From positions 62,001 through 126,000 of the forward strand of contig CALYLW010000321.1 in the NCBI GenBank assembly GCA_944989445.1: a DNA stretch of 64,000 nt, read 5' to 3'. Below are positions 10,797 to 22,871 of this stretch, piece by piece. The number at the start of each line of letters is the position of its first letter. Within the stretch, counting starts at the first letter, position 1. The position numbers and the translations under genes are program-made. This stretch comes from Ampullaceana balthica. Taxonomy: Eukaryota; Mollusca; Gastropoda; Lymnaeidae. A model generated the notes under the pieces. The model was not told where the DNA came from. It did not search any database and saw only the letters and a list, made by a program, of their open reading frames with translations.

Positions 10797-11612
10797 CAGT
10801 GGCGGATTTAGCTATAGGGCAGGGGGGTCGGCTTGCCCCCCCCCCGCGCCCCTGTTGGGTCTAAAATTTTGCCCCCTAAAGACGCCCTCGATGAACACTA
10901 AAAAGGTGTCACTAGAGCAGAAAAAAATTGCTAAACACAAAACTTCTAATCAAAACCAAACTGCTTGCTAAATATCGTATTTCAAATGACGAAACTGTAA
11001 TATCTGGTTTAAATCTCGCACCTTAATTATCGGCGACAATTGATAAGGAAGTTAAGTCTGCACAATTATTTCATTTGCTTTAATTATTGATTCAACTATT
11101 AATATATCTAGAATTTATCAGCTGTTAGTTTCTTTACGTTATTTTTTAAAATCAGGATATGTTGTGGAAAGATTTATAATTTATAGGCTTTTATACTTTG
11201 GTAAACAGTGAAGTCATAAATTCAATTGATTAACCAAATCTACTTAAGACTAGATGTTTCTTTTTGTCTAGCAAGTTGACACAGAGCAACTCTGAAAATG
11301 TGTGTAACATAAACAACACACTTTAAATTTCATTTTTTAGACTGCAGCAGTCTCTTAAGTTGAAAACTTATAAAGTAAATCTCAAGTGAGCAGAATTTTT
11401 TTTTCAACATAAAATATAGCAATAAGAATAAGAGTGAATCTCATTTCAAATTTCTAATCTTCATTGCAGAACGAGCAATTTAAACAAATGAATTTTATTT
11501 CAATTTCAGCACCTAGAAATATTTCGACTAAATGAATGAATAAAAAAAAATTTGCTGCGCCCCCCAAAAATTCTCCTGCCCCCCCACGCAGGCAAACCTA
11601 AATCCGCCACTG
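10797..11612. mobile_element. Non-autonomous hAT with CAGTGGCGGATTTAG ends
   Basis: Starts CAGTGGCGGATTTAG and ends CTAAATCCGCCACTG, a 15-bp near-perfect inverted repeat. Just inside each end are C-rich tracts (GCCCCCC at about 10835 and 11565). Flanks GTAAGGGG and GATAGGGG match at 6 of 8 positions, as for an old 8-bp duplication. No transposase. Confidence 0.82.
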
Positions 11613-12287
11613 GATAGGGGCGTGAGTTATAGGAGTGAAGGGAGGAGAGTGGGTAGATAAACAATATTAGCTAGTATCAATGGGCGTATTTCAAAGCAAA
11701 TTTAGTGTCAAAGCAGTTTTTTTTTAAAGAAACAGCGTCTTTCATCTCTAATCAGTCCATCCTTATTTTTGGCAGAGGATTTTTAAATGATTCTTTTATA
11801 GAACCAAAACTTTTTTGTGTTGTGCGAAGTCTGTTTCAGATTGAGAGAAAAAAAATGTATCCAAATACATTGTAGTTTGTTGGGACCGTAATTTATTTCC
11901 CGTTGACAGATACTTCCCGTTGACAGATATTTCTCCTTAGATGTACTTCACAGCATATTTTTTAAACAAAACTTTTCATTTGATAAATTGTTTCGGGGGT
12001 CACAATGTAACACAAAAAAGTCGCATGGGAGCCTACGGTTAATATAGACATTGAAGCCACATTCTCACGGGTACCCGAGCGGAATTTTACTACCCGGGTA
12101 ATCACTACCCGGTCCCGGGTACACATTGACAGGCCTATTCCTGACTTCAAATAACAACATCACTTTAACTTTTTACATCATAAAGACAGAATAAATAACT
12201 GACAAAATGTCGAATTTAAAAAAAAATTAATATTGCATTTTAAAGTTATAATACAAGAAAGTATTTGTCATTCTGAGGTTGTGTGAG

Positions 12288-13130
12288 TTAATTAAAATAG
12301 GCGTTCCAGTTGAATCTGAATTCTCGTTCACTGACGGTTCCATCACCTGTAAAATTGATGTAGAGAATGTTTTATAAATTACATTTTTAAAAAATTTTAA
12401 GAAATGTTGTTGTTTTTTTCTTTGTTTTTTTAATTTTTTTTAAATTTAAATTTTTTGTTATTGTTGTTTATTCAATCTTTTGTTAAGAAAATTATGTGAA
12501 AAGTATAATTTCTTGCAATTTATTTTATATAAAATCAAAACAATAAAACTACCATTCTCATCCCAGAGTCTGAAGATGTGTGGGAAGTCCTGTGAGTTGA
12601 GGACCTCATCAGCTACTCTGTCCAACTCAAGGAAGAAAAGTGGAGCGTTTTCTGGGTTGGGGAGGTTCTCTTGTCTCCAGCTGCTGTCAAACTCTTGTTT
12701 GCTCACTTGGCCGTCACCTTTTAGAAAACATTTATTTTTATATTTTGGTTTATATTTACCTTCATCTTTGGGTAAGAGACTCAAATTTACATAGCTTTTT
12801 TCATAGTAACTTTCAATTGACATAAATCAAATATGTAGTTTTAATAGCAGCTTAAATCTAGAATACTTTAATACCTTTCCTTAAATGTACAAACTTATAT
12901 TATCATTGAGACTTTAACAAATAAACCTAAATTTAAATTATACTAAAATTTCTCCCATGTCTTGTATGTAATAACTTACCGCTATCATCAAAGTGGAGCC
13001 AGAATCTGTTCAGCTCAGCTTGTGACAAAGTGTTGTCATTGCCAGCATATTGGTTGAATATTCTGTCCAAATTTGCACTGCCACCTCCTGGTTGGGCTAC
13101 CACGCTGAAAAGTTCGAACTTCAAAGTCAT
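12288..13130 (-). CDS. Small EF-hand calcium-binding protein, three exons (copy A)
   Basis: Exons on the minus strand are 13130-12980, 12717-12553 and 12346-12288 (stop TAA), with donors GTAAGT and GTAGTT and acceptors ending AG. Phases match and the product is 124 residues. It begins MTLKFELFSVVAQPGGG, with no signal peptide or membrane segment. Two canonical EF-hand loops each span an exon junction: DDSGDGQVSKQE (residues 48-59) and DENGDGTVSERE (about 103-114), with Asp1, Asp5, Gly6 and Glu12 in place. A weaker N-terminal hand precedes them (DRIFNQYAGNDNTLSQAEL). It should bind calcium in the cytosol; partners are unknown. A TATATAAT lies about 105 bp upstream of the start (about 13236-13243). 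Copy B encodes the same protein apart from one Val-to-Ile change. I cannot name a family beyond EF-hand. Confidence 0.9.
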
Positions 13131-13235
13131 TTTTTTTTAATCCATTAAAAACTAATTTCAACAATGTCTTTAAAGTCTTTTTCTCTTTTTTTAAGGTAAT
13201 CCGTTACGATAGCTTTGTGGAACAAATGTGCCAGA

Positions 13236-13243
13236 TTATATAA
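13236..13243 (-). promoter_or_regulatory. Candidate TATA box for EF-hand copy A
   Basis: TATATAAT read on the minus strand, about 105 bp upstream of the EF-hand start codon. It lies in a segment of about 155 bp (about 13138-13292) that is absent from copy B. Position and sequence fit a TATA box; its use is inference. Confidence 0.35.
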
Positions 13244-13611
13244 TGCATACATATGAAGTGTGCAATATTGTTTGTATTAATTTGTATGTAATTTACTACC
13301 GCTCGGTAAATAATAATAATGTTCCATTTATTTTTATGTCAAACAATAATGTGAGCCCCGGTACGTGAGACCATAGATACTAGAGCACCCAATCCCAATG
13401 ATCAATACGTGTGTGTTCTTCTGTATCTTAAAGTTAACGGAAAGCTTAAATCCCACATAATAAATCTATAATTAAAATTTTTAAAAGGATGCAGTCTATG
13501 CTTTATGTTTAGCTGTAAAGAAATGCAAGGTGACAGTCACGATAGATTACAATTTTATAGCACTGGGGCAATGGTAAGGAATACCACCTTGTAGCTCTAA
13601 CACTTCCAAAA

Positions 13612-13926
13612 ATGAAACCTGAAAATGAAAAGCCAGCTTGTTGCTATACCATTTCCGATACCAGTTGCTCATTGCACATATTGCTACTCAAACTACCAAA
13701 CACATATTTGGCATTTCTTTTCATGCTGCTCACAGAGAAAGCTTTAATGTGCGACGATTGCAAGAAGGTTGGTCAACAGCTCCTATGCTCATCTATCATT
13801 TCGTTGATATTGGTGTTTAAAATCACATGTGTATATGACAAGTGTACCCATTGGTTGATTTCAGATCTGCCTAGCAAACGGAATAGCGAGCCACGCAGTG
13901 GTGAGATTTGCTCTCTCGCGAAGTAG
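13612..13926 (+). pseudogene. Shortened relative of the PHD-finger reading frame in copy B
   Basis: The first 75 or so residues are the same as the frame at 22872 (MKPENEKPACCYTISDTSCS). The frame then passes from KITCV directly into YDKCTHW, because the PHD-encoding segment of copy B is missing here. No motif remains, so I regard it as a transposon fragment and not an expressed gene. Confidence 0.5.
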
Positions 13927-14187
13927 TTAGCACTCGTCTGTTTCATTTTAGACTATATTGAAAGGAAAATATCCTTTAATTATAATTTATATTTATAAAT
14001 ATAATTTAATTGTTATCCTTAAATTTGGTTATTCGTTTTAACCTTCATGGTAATCTGATATTAAAAAAATATAATATATATAAATTTAAAACTTTGGATC
14101 CAGAGAAAATAAATCAAGCTCACAAAAGATTAACTATTTTTAATAATTATGTTCCGTTTCTCTACATTTTAACAAATATATTACCAG

Positions 14188-14262
14188 GCAAAGAGAGTGA
14201 AGGCTACAACAGCGATGGACTTCATGTTGATGATTTGATGTCGCCGAGACTTGATGTCAAAG
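14188..14262 (+). CDS. Candidate 75-nt internal exon (copy A)
   Basis: A pyrimidine-rich tract and TTACCAG precede it and AAAG|GTACTG follows, giving a phase 1-1 exon. It encodes KESEGYNSDGLHVDDLMSPR plus LDVK. The copy-B counterpart (23879-23953) is identical across the whole exon, whereas differences resume a few bases past the donor and a frameshift follows in the extended frame. No flanking exon could be joined, so this is a suggestion from conservation and splice signals only. Confidence 0.35.
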
Positions 14263-14435
14263 GTACTGCGGTTGTGGAATTTGTTCCTTTAAATAGATCA
14301 GATTTCAAATTCCTGGTCCTGAATACGTTAACCTTGTCCTATCAAAATCGTGCGCTTTTTACAGCAAGTCAAAAGATCGAGATAAGGACGAGTAGCCTAA
14401 CTAACATTCTAAATCTTAATGGACATAACCACTGA

Positions 14436-17164
14436 TACTACTATTGCGATCTTTCAAATATTTATATGCGTCACAAAAGATAAAATTCTGTTTCCCCAAA
14501 GTTTATATTTATTGAACATTCTCTCAAGGTGTGCATCCAAAGTACTTTACAAAATAAAGCTATAATGCTATTAGGTCAAATATGGGCTGTTAGGTTTCAA
14601 GATGGTTATTGGGTTCAAGTTTTAAAATTAAAAACATTTATGCTTCTTCAAGCAATTTTTATAACTGAAATCAATCACATTTATGTCGAATAAAAATTAA
14701 GAGTTCTAATGTGTACTTTAAAATCTAACGTTAAGTATTTGATTTTTACAAAATTAGTGATTACATTTTTCAACAATTAGTTTACCTTTAAGATACTAAA
14801 AGTAAATTACAATTTGTTGTCAAAAATTAGAATGTTCGAAGGAATACAAAAAGAAAGAACACTGTGTTTGTTTGTTGGTTTTTTTTTGTTTTGTTGTTGT
14901 TTTTTTGGGGGGGGGGTCGTTTTTTATCTTACTGTCTGTCCAATTGGAAGGTACAAATTAATTTCTAATAATAATGATAATTTATATTTCTAATAACATT
15001 ACATCCATATTACACAATGAGACCAGGCCAGTAATTAAACATACTTTTTTGTAAAGTAAACATCGTTACAAATTAGTATGTTATGGATATTCATTTCAAC
15101 ACATAACGGTAAAAGATGGAACGCTTCAGTCAATTTTACTCCAGGTGTCTTTTAAATTTGAACAGGTATGGATGCTAAGTGATTTTTTTAACTGAAATTC
15201 TAATTCTTGTGAAAACTTTACTGATGGGTGACAAATAAAATATAAACTCTGCACTGTTGTTTTTATGTTTAAAAAACTACCAGATTGAGAAAATAAAAGA
15301 GGAACTTTGGGTCACTTCGATAACCTATAAACCTTTGTTACAGGTACCCCGACTCCATTTTGTTTACAAAAGAAGATCAGTGAAGACCTTGAGTCAGGGT
15401 TATGTGGTGGTGGTGGAGGGGTTACGCCGATGAAAGTTGTGATGAATTCATAGCTCAATGAACATTTGCTCAGATACTAATTTGGTATTTGCATGATAAT
15501 TTTGTTAGACGTTTGACCTTTCTTACATTCTAAATGTCACTTTCGTTGGCCTAAGTTTTACGTTTCGTGTTTTATTGCGTCTAATAAATTGTGTAAGAGT
15601 TAAGTTTCAATGAGCCTTTATTCACTCAGTAAGAAACATTGGGCTATCTGCTAATTTTAAAAACTGAAACATAGATTTAAGAACATACATTACTATTTAC
15701 ATATTTATAAATAATTTAGTAAGAATCATGTTCTGAAAACTCTTCGTGTACTAAAATGCCCGAATGCATCTTAACAAAACAAAAACACAATAGTGGAAGC
15801 GACATGAAAGTTTCTCTTAATTATTTATTAGGGGTCACTAAGTTCTATAGTAATTTTAAATAGTACGTCTCAAAAATAGTTGGAGATCGTTTCGATATTC
15901 TTATCTTAATATTTTGTGTATGCTTTGTAATTCGGATAATTATTTGAAGGAAAAAAATGTGTTGTTCATATATATAAAAATAACAATAATTTAATACACG
16001 TAGTTTGTTCGTTTTATTTTTGATTTTTGCGAGTTAAATATAGTTCCTTTTTCATTATTCAAAAATAGAAAAATTCATTAAGATTAATGTTGTTTTTTTT
16101 AGTCTCAGGAAAATATAGAATATTGTTTGTTGAATAACTTGACGCAGTGTGCTTTTCTTTAACAAAAATATTGCCTACCATTTTATACATGAAATAAAAT
16201 AACCTATTAGGATTATTACACATCAAACATGTTGCCACCTATAACATAAACGATATCCCGATACGGCGCGTTTGACATATTGGGATAACTAAAAACACCA
16301 TCTTCGATCACAAACATGTGCCTCGCTAACGTGACAGTTGTCTCATCCAAGTCATGCGTGATCACAACAATTATGACGTGACAGTCGTCTCATCCGAACT
16401 ATGCATGATCACTGAGAATGATGACGTGATAGTGTTTTCGTGACTACTGATTGGCTACACACGACAACATACGACAACCGTATCTGTACAACTCTCCATG
16501 ATAAGGTGAGACTTGATGCAATACAAGCTTTAGAAAAAGTTGAACATTTAAACATATTTAGGTCGACTACACAAGTTTAGTTGTCAAGGGTTAGACACAA
16601 TAAGTACATTCCCCACGTCAAAGATATTCAGTGCATTAGACCTTTCTTTTTTTTTAAAGTTAATGAACCTTAAATTTATCTTGTGTAAATTGTTCAAAGG
16701 TTCTGTGAATTTGTTCATACTTTGTTTAAAATTGTCCCCACTTTGTGTGACATTGTTCTGAATTTGTTTGATCATGTCCTTCCCTCGTTCACGAAATCTT
16801 GGTTACAACTTGTTGAAGTTACATGATAAGAAGACTACATTTTGCCCCATATATCTCTTTTTCTAATAATGGTTTGTTCCATCTCCTTACATTTAATATA
16901 TACATCTATCCCAATATAGCTAAATATATTTCACTCTAACAATGTTGATCGTAGTTTTTTTCTTTGTTTTTTTTTCAATGCCATCCATATCTAGATATCT
17001 AGCCAGGTAATCGAATTAGTACAGCATTCTTTACTGATAATAAGTATGTGGTTAATAAAGTTAAAATAATGATGTATTTTATATTAAAATTTAAGGAGCC
17101 TCTAAGAGAATAGTTTTCAGATAAAGAACATTCTAACTGTTTACTGTTTTCTTACAAACGTTAT
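14436..17164. other. AT-rich non-coding part of copy A
   Basis: No gene recognised. A run of Gs at about 14907-14917, a GTGGTGGTGG stretch at about 15408 and an imperfect direct repeat at about 16330-16440 (GTGACAG...GTCTCATCC with TGACGTGA sites) are the only notable structures. All have counterparts in copy B. Confidence 0.5.
16330..16440 (+). repeat. Imperfect direct repeat with CRE-like TGACGTGA sites (copy A)
   Basis: Two to three units of about 55 bp share GTGACAGTTGTCTCATCC-like and ATGCGTGATCAC-like blocks, each followed by ATGACGTGA, a half-match to the cAMP-response element. The equivalent repeat in copy B lies at about 27945-28050. A regulatory role is inference. Confidence 0.45.
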
Positions 17165-18377
17165 GAGCTCAAAATTATTAACACTATGAGCTCAAAATTA
17201 TTAACAATTAGTAAAAAAAACCATTTCCGGCCACCCTCTACTAATAAATTTCCATTTTTTAATATAAAAAAATGGAAAAATTAAACTATTCAAGGTTTCA
17301 ATTTTGTATAACGTCTCTAGTTAAATAGAGGGTTTTTTTTTAATTTGAGGCATCGTGAAAACATATTGCCCACCATCTCATACATAAAATAAAATAACAT
17401 TTTATTGTTATACATCAACTTGATGTCAAATGACAAGAAAATGGGGCGGTCAAGGATGGAATATAATCATTCGTCAGCAATTCATTTTAAAATAATCAAC
17501 TTCCAAATGTGTTGCTGGGTTTGGCATATGATAGAAACTGATCCTAAAATCATACAATCATGAGACTTGGGAAAATCAACTAGGTGTCATTGATAGTTGA
17601 TCACAAAGTCAGTAAAATATATAATTAATTGCATCTTTACTTTACTCTTTAAAAATGGTGATGATACGTGTGGCTTTCAAATTGTTTTTTGCGGGGTACT
17701 TTCTGACACCTGTGGAAACAGGCAAAAATTAAAGTTTCAGAAGAGTGAAGATTTAGTTTGAGACTAGAATAACAAAAGAAAACTTAAGACATGCTTGATA
17801 CTCTGTAAGAAAAAACAGAAATTAGATGATGGATGTTATTGATCGTGTTTATTTTGAACTGAAATCAGTTACACAGCAAAAAAAGAAGTCACATATATGT
17901 TAAACATATGAGCAAGTTGAGAAGAGTTTGTTGTTTTTCCCATTGCATTTTTAATCGGGAAAAGTAATGTATTTTTATTAGGGCTGCGGAAATTAACGAT
18001 TAATTTCTCGATAAATCGTTAAAAAATGTTATCGATTAAAATTATTTTAATCGATAAAAATTTGATTAAAATTAAAGAAAATATGTATAATACTTTTAAA
18101 AATTTTTATCAATAAATAATTAATTATTAATAATTAATAATAATTTATATATTTTTTACGTACAAACTTCTCCCGCGTAATATAATTTATTTTATTACTT
18201 TATGTGGACCGGCATACGTCAACTAAAAAATGGCTGACAGCATCAGCGCAGTTAAATTTTAACATATAACTAGAAAGTTGAGCAAAAATTATGTCTTTAA
18301 GCTAACTGTGGATGACAAAGTCGAAGATGGTGAAAAAGTTTACTGTGTTCACTGCAATAAACAATTATCTTTCAAAG

Positions 18378-20857
18378 CAGGTGTTCCTAACCAGTGGTGC
18401 ATGCACCCCCAATGGGTGCATGAGCAGGTTCCAGGGGGTGCATGAACCATTCAGTTAAAAAAAAAGAGGAAGAAAAAAAAAGAAGAAGGAAAAAAGAAAT
18501 AAAAACTGATAAACCATAAGCAAGGCATTCCGTGTTAATGGGCGCCCATGAACAAACTTTTTTTTTCTTCACGCATCGTTCTGCGCATGTAGAAAATTGG
18601 CGGAAAAACTTTTTCGCAAAATGAACGGTTCGCTCTACATGTTCCTAGGAATTTCCTGTTTTAAGTCACAGTTTTCTAAAAAATAATTTAATTTTGTCAT
18701 CAAATACGTCAGATATATGTCTTCCCGTGACCCTCTAACTGTTTTGAGAGGATGTAAAGTTGGGACTTTTTTTCCTTCACTTTTATTGCTCGGTACACTA
18801 CAAAGGTCTTAAAAACGTTAGTTGTAAGCCATTATTCGTCAATGAAACCTACAATCCTAAGTTGAGGCTCCAATTCCGGTCATTTAAAACATCAACTTCG
18901 TCAGTTAAAAATGTGCCTGTGACTGATCCTCACCCCCGTAAGATCGTTAATAAATAATAAAAAAGAGAGAGATAGATGGAACACAAAAGCACCAGTGCTT
19001 CCTCTGTGGAAAAATCCTGTGCAATGACAACATGAAGCCTGTTAGACTCTGAGAGCACTTGGAGAAAGTCCATCCATCCAATTCCAAGGACAGTGTTGAG
19101 GTCTTCAAGCAGAAGAGAGCTCGCTTCTTGACCTCAGGTACCTTGCCCAAGCTTTGATTTTCTTTGTCACAGAAACCTGCACTGGAGGCATCATTCAAGG
19201 TTGCAAATCTTATTGCAAAGAACAAGAAGCCCCACACCATTGGAGAAATTTGGTGAAGCCTTGTGCTCTGGAGATGGTGGAACTGATGTGTGGTCACCAG
19301 CAGAGGAAGCAGGTTTAGAAAGTTCCTTTTTCCAATGACACTATTCATTCCAGGATTAGTGACTTGACTGCAGACATTCTGGATCAAGTCTTGTGCGAGA
19401 TGAGAAGCAGTCCTTTTCCATTTAGCATGCATATGGATGAATCCCCCGATAAAGCACAATGCAGTCAGATTCTTGTATTTCTGAGATATTTTCTCAGTAG
19501 ATTGCTGAAGGAGGAATTTCTCTTTTGTAAGCCACTCATAGCTGCTACCAAAGCTGCTGATGTGCTACAGCTAGTCAGGGCACTCTTCACTGAAATCCAG
19601 TTTGCCTGGATTTCAAGAATTTCTTTAATTTGAACAGGTGGTGCTCCCTCCAAGCTCGATAATAAGTCAGGATTTTCAGCACTGGTAAAGAAAGAAGTTC
19701 CAGATATTGTCACTAAACACTGTATTCTTCATCGTCAGGCCCTGGCATGCAAAACTCTACCTCCAACCTTGAAGTCAGTTCTTTCTACTGCAGTCCAAGT
19801 TGTAAATTTTATCAGCTCACATGCCTTGAACCACTGCCTCTTCAAGTTGTTCTGTCAGGAGGTGGTCTCTGAGCATGACGTTCTGCTCTACCACACTGAG
19901 GTGCGCTGGTTGTCCAGGGGACGGATACTTTCTCAGTTAGTAGAACTGAGAGTAGAGCTTGCCATTTTCTTGCGAGAAAAAGAGAGTGACCTTGCTGACA
20001 AGTTTGACAATCCAAATTTCATTTATTACCTGGCATACCTGGCTGACATCTTCAACATCTTGAATGAGTTGAACACATCTATCCAAGGACCTGCTGTGAC
20101 TGTAATGGATACTACTGAGAGATTGCAAGCCTTCCTTAAAAAAGTGCCACTATTCCAAAGACGACTAGAAAAGTCCAACTTGGCCAACTTTTCACTCTTG
20201 GATGAAGTTGTAATATCTGGTGCAGAAGGAAGCACTGAGAGATCACTGCCTGACAAAATCAAAGGGGAACTTTCAGAGCACCTGTCAACATTGCAAAAGT
20301 CCTTTGATGGGTATTTCTGTCAAGAATTTGCTAGGAAATACCTTTGGATTCGCAATCCTTTTCTCTGTGACTTGGACAACATTGATGACAGTGACTTTGC
20401 TAAAGATGACCTGATTGATTTGAGAACCAGAGAAGTACTGAGGAGTGCATTTAGTTGCAATACCTTGATAGAATTTTGGTGCGCCCAGCTAGATTACTAC
20501 CCACAACTAGCCAGCACTGAGGGCAGTACTGACTCTCCTTCAATTTGCCACAAACTATCTCTGTGGAGAAGGATTCTCCACACCTTTGACGATTACAACC
20601 AAGGAAAGGAATACGTTGAATGCAGAGGATGACATGTGAGTTGCTTTGTTCAAAAAAGTCCCAAGATTTAAATCGCTGATTGATCATAAGAAGCAGCAGA
20701 TCTCTCACTAAATTCCCTGTTGCCTATGGTCAAACCTGTTGTGTTCCTAAAATAAACATAGTTTATTATGCATTTTCTGCAAGTTTCACGAGGGGGTGCA
20801 TGAACTTTTTGGGGCATCTGAAGGGGTGCATGAACCCCAAAAGGTTAGGAACCACTG
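18378..20857 (+). mobile_element. ZBED5/SCAND3-like hAT transposon inserted into a BED finger
   Basis: Starts CAGGTGTTCCTAACCAGTGG and ends AAAGGTTAGGAACCACTG, flanked by TTTCAAAG (18370-18377) and TTTTAAAG (20858-20865), an 8-bp duplication with one mutation. GGTGCATGAAC blocks are repeated inside both ends (about 18408-18445 and 20795-20835). Copy A shows the uninterrupted site (CTGTTTTAAAGGATCAG at about 3556). Confidence 0.92.
18987..20632 (+). pseudogene. ZBED5/SCAND3-like hAT transposase, several stops
   Basis: A BED finger (HQCFLCGKILCNDNMKPVRL, a stop, then EHLEKVHP) opens the frame. After frameshifts around 19155-19330, one long frame from 19364 holds HMDESPDKAQCSQILVFLRY, a stop at 19631, the GGAPSKLDNKSGFSALVKK block, HCILHRQALACKTLPPTLK and HTEVRWLSRGRILSQLVELR, then the helical region to about residue 550. 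The His-Thr-Glu-Val-Arg-Trp-Leu-Ser block is diagnostic of this transposase group. The normal C-terminal dimerisation block is missing or too decayed to see after 20632. It once moved the enclosing element and is now inactive. The last 287 codons (19769-20632) are uninterrupted. Confidence 0.88.
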
Positions 20858-21104
20858 TTTTAAAGGATCAGATACATCGCTGACGTACCATTTTCAGCAC
20901 AAACTCCGACCAAGTATCAACACATTGTCATAAACATTTAGTTCAAAATATTCGAAATTTTCAATGTCCGTGAGAAATGATCAGTTTAATGACGTCAAAA
21001 ATTTCTATTTTTGGCTTTAATCGAAATTATCGATTAATTAATCGATAATTTTTCTATAGTTAACGATTAAATTTAAATTAAAGGATAACAGCCCTAATTT
21101 TTAT

Positions 21105-21746
21105 GTCTTCAATGCACCTCTCAATTAAATAGATTGCTTAGAAGAAAAAAATGAGATAGCTCCAAGACTGACAGTCCAGTCAATTAGCTACTTTTTCACA
21201 GCTGCGCAATTCAGCAAGAGAATATCCACAATGTGACTTGGGTGACCGCTGATGATAGAAATCTATATTTGCGATTTATTGCATCAGTTAAACATTCAGA
21301 GGGCCTCTACATGTAAGAGCGAATGTGAAGATGTTGTTGCATTTGAGCTCAATCTATTTTAGGCAAGACTCAAGAAGCAAAAATTGTAGAAAGACTGGGA
21401 AGAACCAATTATTAGACACCTACAATACAACACATAGCATTTGTCAATAACAGCTCGATTTCAGCATTACCCAATGAAGAAATCAATGGCACTGCAAACT
21501 GATAATAGTGTTTTAGAACACAGCATTTTTTCAGATTTAACTGACATATTCTAAAAATAATTTTAATATTTACTCTAATGGCCAGCATTGTTGTTTCCTG
21601 ACTACAAATAACAACATCACTTTAACTTTTTACATCATAAAGACAGAATAAATAACTGACAAAATGTCGAATTTTAAAAAAAAATTTAATATTGCATTTC
21701 AAAGTTATAATACAAGAAAGTATTTGTCATTCTGAGGTTGTGTGAG
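21105..21746. other. Unique core between the hAT element and EF-hand copy B
   Basis: Collinear with copy A apart from the empty sites of two copy-A insertions (near 21137 and 21597). No gene recognised. Confidence 0.5.
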
Positions 21747-22535
21747 TTAATTAAAATAGGCGTTCCAGTTGAATCTGAATTCTCGTTCACTGATGGTTCC
21801 ATCACCTGTAAAATTAATATAGAGTTGTTGGTTAAATGACATTAAATTTTTTTAAGAAATGTGTCTTTGCTAATTACAATCTTTTGTTAAGAAAATTATG
21901 TGAAGAGTATAATTTCTTGCAATTTATTTTATATAAAATCAAAATAAATAAAACTACCGTTCTCATCCCAGAGTCTGAAGATGTGTGGGAAGTCCTGTGA
22001 GTTGAGGACCTCATCAGCTACTCTGTCCAACTCAAGGAAGAAAAGTGGAGCGTTTTCTGGGTTGGGGAGGTTCTCTTGTCTCCAGCTGCTGTCAAACTCT
22101 TGTTTGCTCACCTGGCCGTCACCTTTTAGAAAACATTTATTTTTATATTTTGGTTTATATTTACCTTCATCTTTGGGTAAGAGACTCAAATTTTCATAGC
22201 TTTTTTCATAGTAACTTTCAATTGACATAAATAAAATATGTAGTTTTAATAGCAGCTTAAATCTAGAATACTTTAATACCTTTCCTTAAATGTACAAACT
22301 TATATTATCATTGAGACTTTAACAAATAAACCGAAATTTAAATTATACTAAAATTTCTCCCATGTCTTGTATGTAATAACTTACCGCTATCATCAAAGTG
22401 GAGCCAGAATCTGTTCAGCTCAGCTTGTGACAAAGTGTTGTCATTGCCAGCATATTGGTTGAATATTCTGTCCAAATTTGCACTGCCACCTCCTGGTTGG
22501 GCTACCACGCTGAAAAGTTCGAACTTTAATGTCAT
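21747..22535 (-). CDS. Small EF-hand calcium-binding protein, three exons (copy B)
   Basis: Exons on the minus strand are 22535-22385, 22122-21958 and 21805-21747, with the same lengths (151, 165 and 59 nt) and phases as copy A. It encodes 124 residues. Coding differences from copy A are few and nearly all silent (Thr-Leu at codons 2-3, Gln and Asn codons in exon 2). The only replacement is Val to Ile in the last EF-hand loop (DENGDGTISERE). Introns and flanks show insertions, deletions and many substitutions, so the pattern suggests selection on the protein. Copy B lacks about 155 bp directly upstream of the start, including copy A's TATA-like site, so expression may differ. The function is calcium binding; the family is otherwise unknown to me. 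Confidence 0.9.
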
Positions 22536-22871
22536 TTTTTTGTATGTAATTTACTACCGCTCGGTAAATAATAATAGTGTTCCATTTATTTTTATGTCAA
22601 GCAATTATGTGAGCCCCGGTACGTGAGACCACCGCTACTAGCGCACCCAATCCCAATGATCAATACGTGTGTGTGTTCTTCTGTGTCTTAAAGTTAACGG
22701 AAAGCTTAAATCCCACATAATAAATCTATAATTAAAAATTTTTAAAGGATGCAGTCCATGCTTTATATTTAGCTGTAAAGAAATGCAAGGTGACAGTCAC
22801 GATAGATTACAATGTTATAGCACTGGGGCAATGGTAAGGAATACCACCTTGTAGCTCTAACACTTCCAAAA

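Larger units (their letters stand above)
8215..12137. mobile_element. Decayed 3.9-kb hAT element carrying several nested insertions
   Basis: Starts TAGGGCTATCAATTTT and ends CATTGACAGGCCTA (inverted TAGGCCTGTCAATG), flanked by a perfect 8-bp duplication TTCCTGAC (8207-8214 and 12138-12145). The empty site is present in copy B near 21597. Subterminal CCCGGGTACCCG blocks at about 8246-8290 and 12068-12122 are typical of one hAT group. Inside are a minus-strand BED-finger remnant, two MITEs, a retrotransposon tail and a hairpin structure; no transposase core survives. Confidence 0.88.
2437..17200 (+). repeat. Tandem duplication, copy A (about 14.8 kb with insertions)
   Basis: From about 2440 (CCATTTCCGTCCATCC) to about 17170 (TACAAACGTTATG) this segment aligns collinearly, at high identity by eye, with 17201-28811. 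Anchors include 2582/17342, 3213/17979, 7757/21145, 12288/21747, 13612/22872, 14188/23879, 16215/25880 and 17000/28604. The junction is at about 17165-17210, where a 23-bp motif starting ATGAGCTCAAAATT is repeated twice. Removing the three copy-A-specific insertions leaves a core of about 6.9 kb, close to the core of copy B. Confidence 0.85.
17979..21096. mobile_element. Small hAT with BED finger (copy B), interrupted by a second hAT
   Basis: Counterpart of 3213-5055: same TAGGGCTGCGG and AACAGCCCTA ends and same ATTTTTAT duplication (17971-17978 and 21097-21104). The BED-finger exon (from ATG at 18230) carries a stop after AVKF and is then split at 18378 by the 2.5-kb hAT. The other half of the finger continues at 20866. 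Confidence 0.88.

Noticed and set aside
12480..12825. Plus-strand frames opposite the EF-hand exon 2 (also 21981-22230)
   Set aside because: Antisense shadows; the minus-strand exons have correct splice signals, phases and EF-hand loops.
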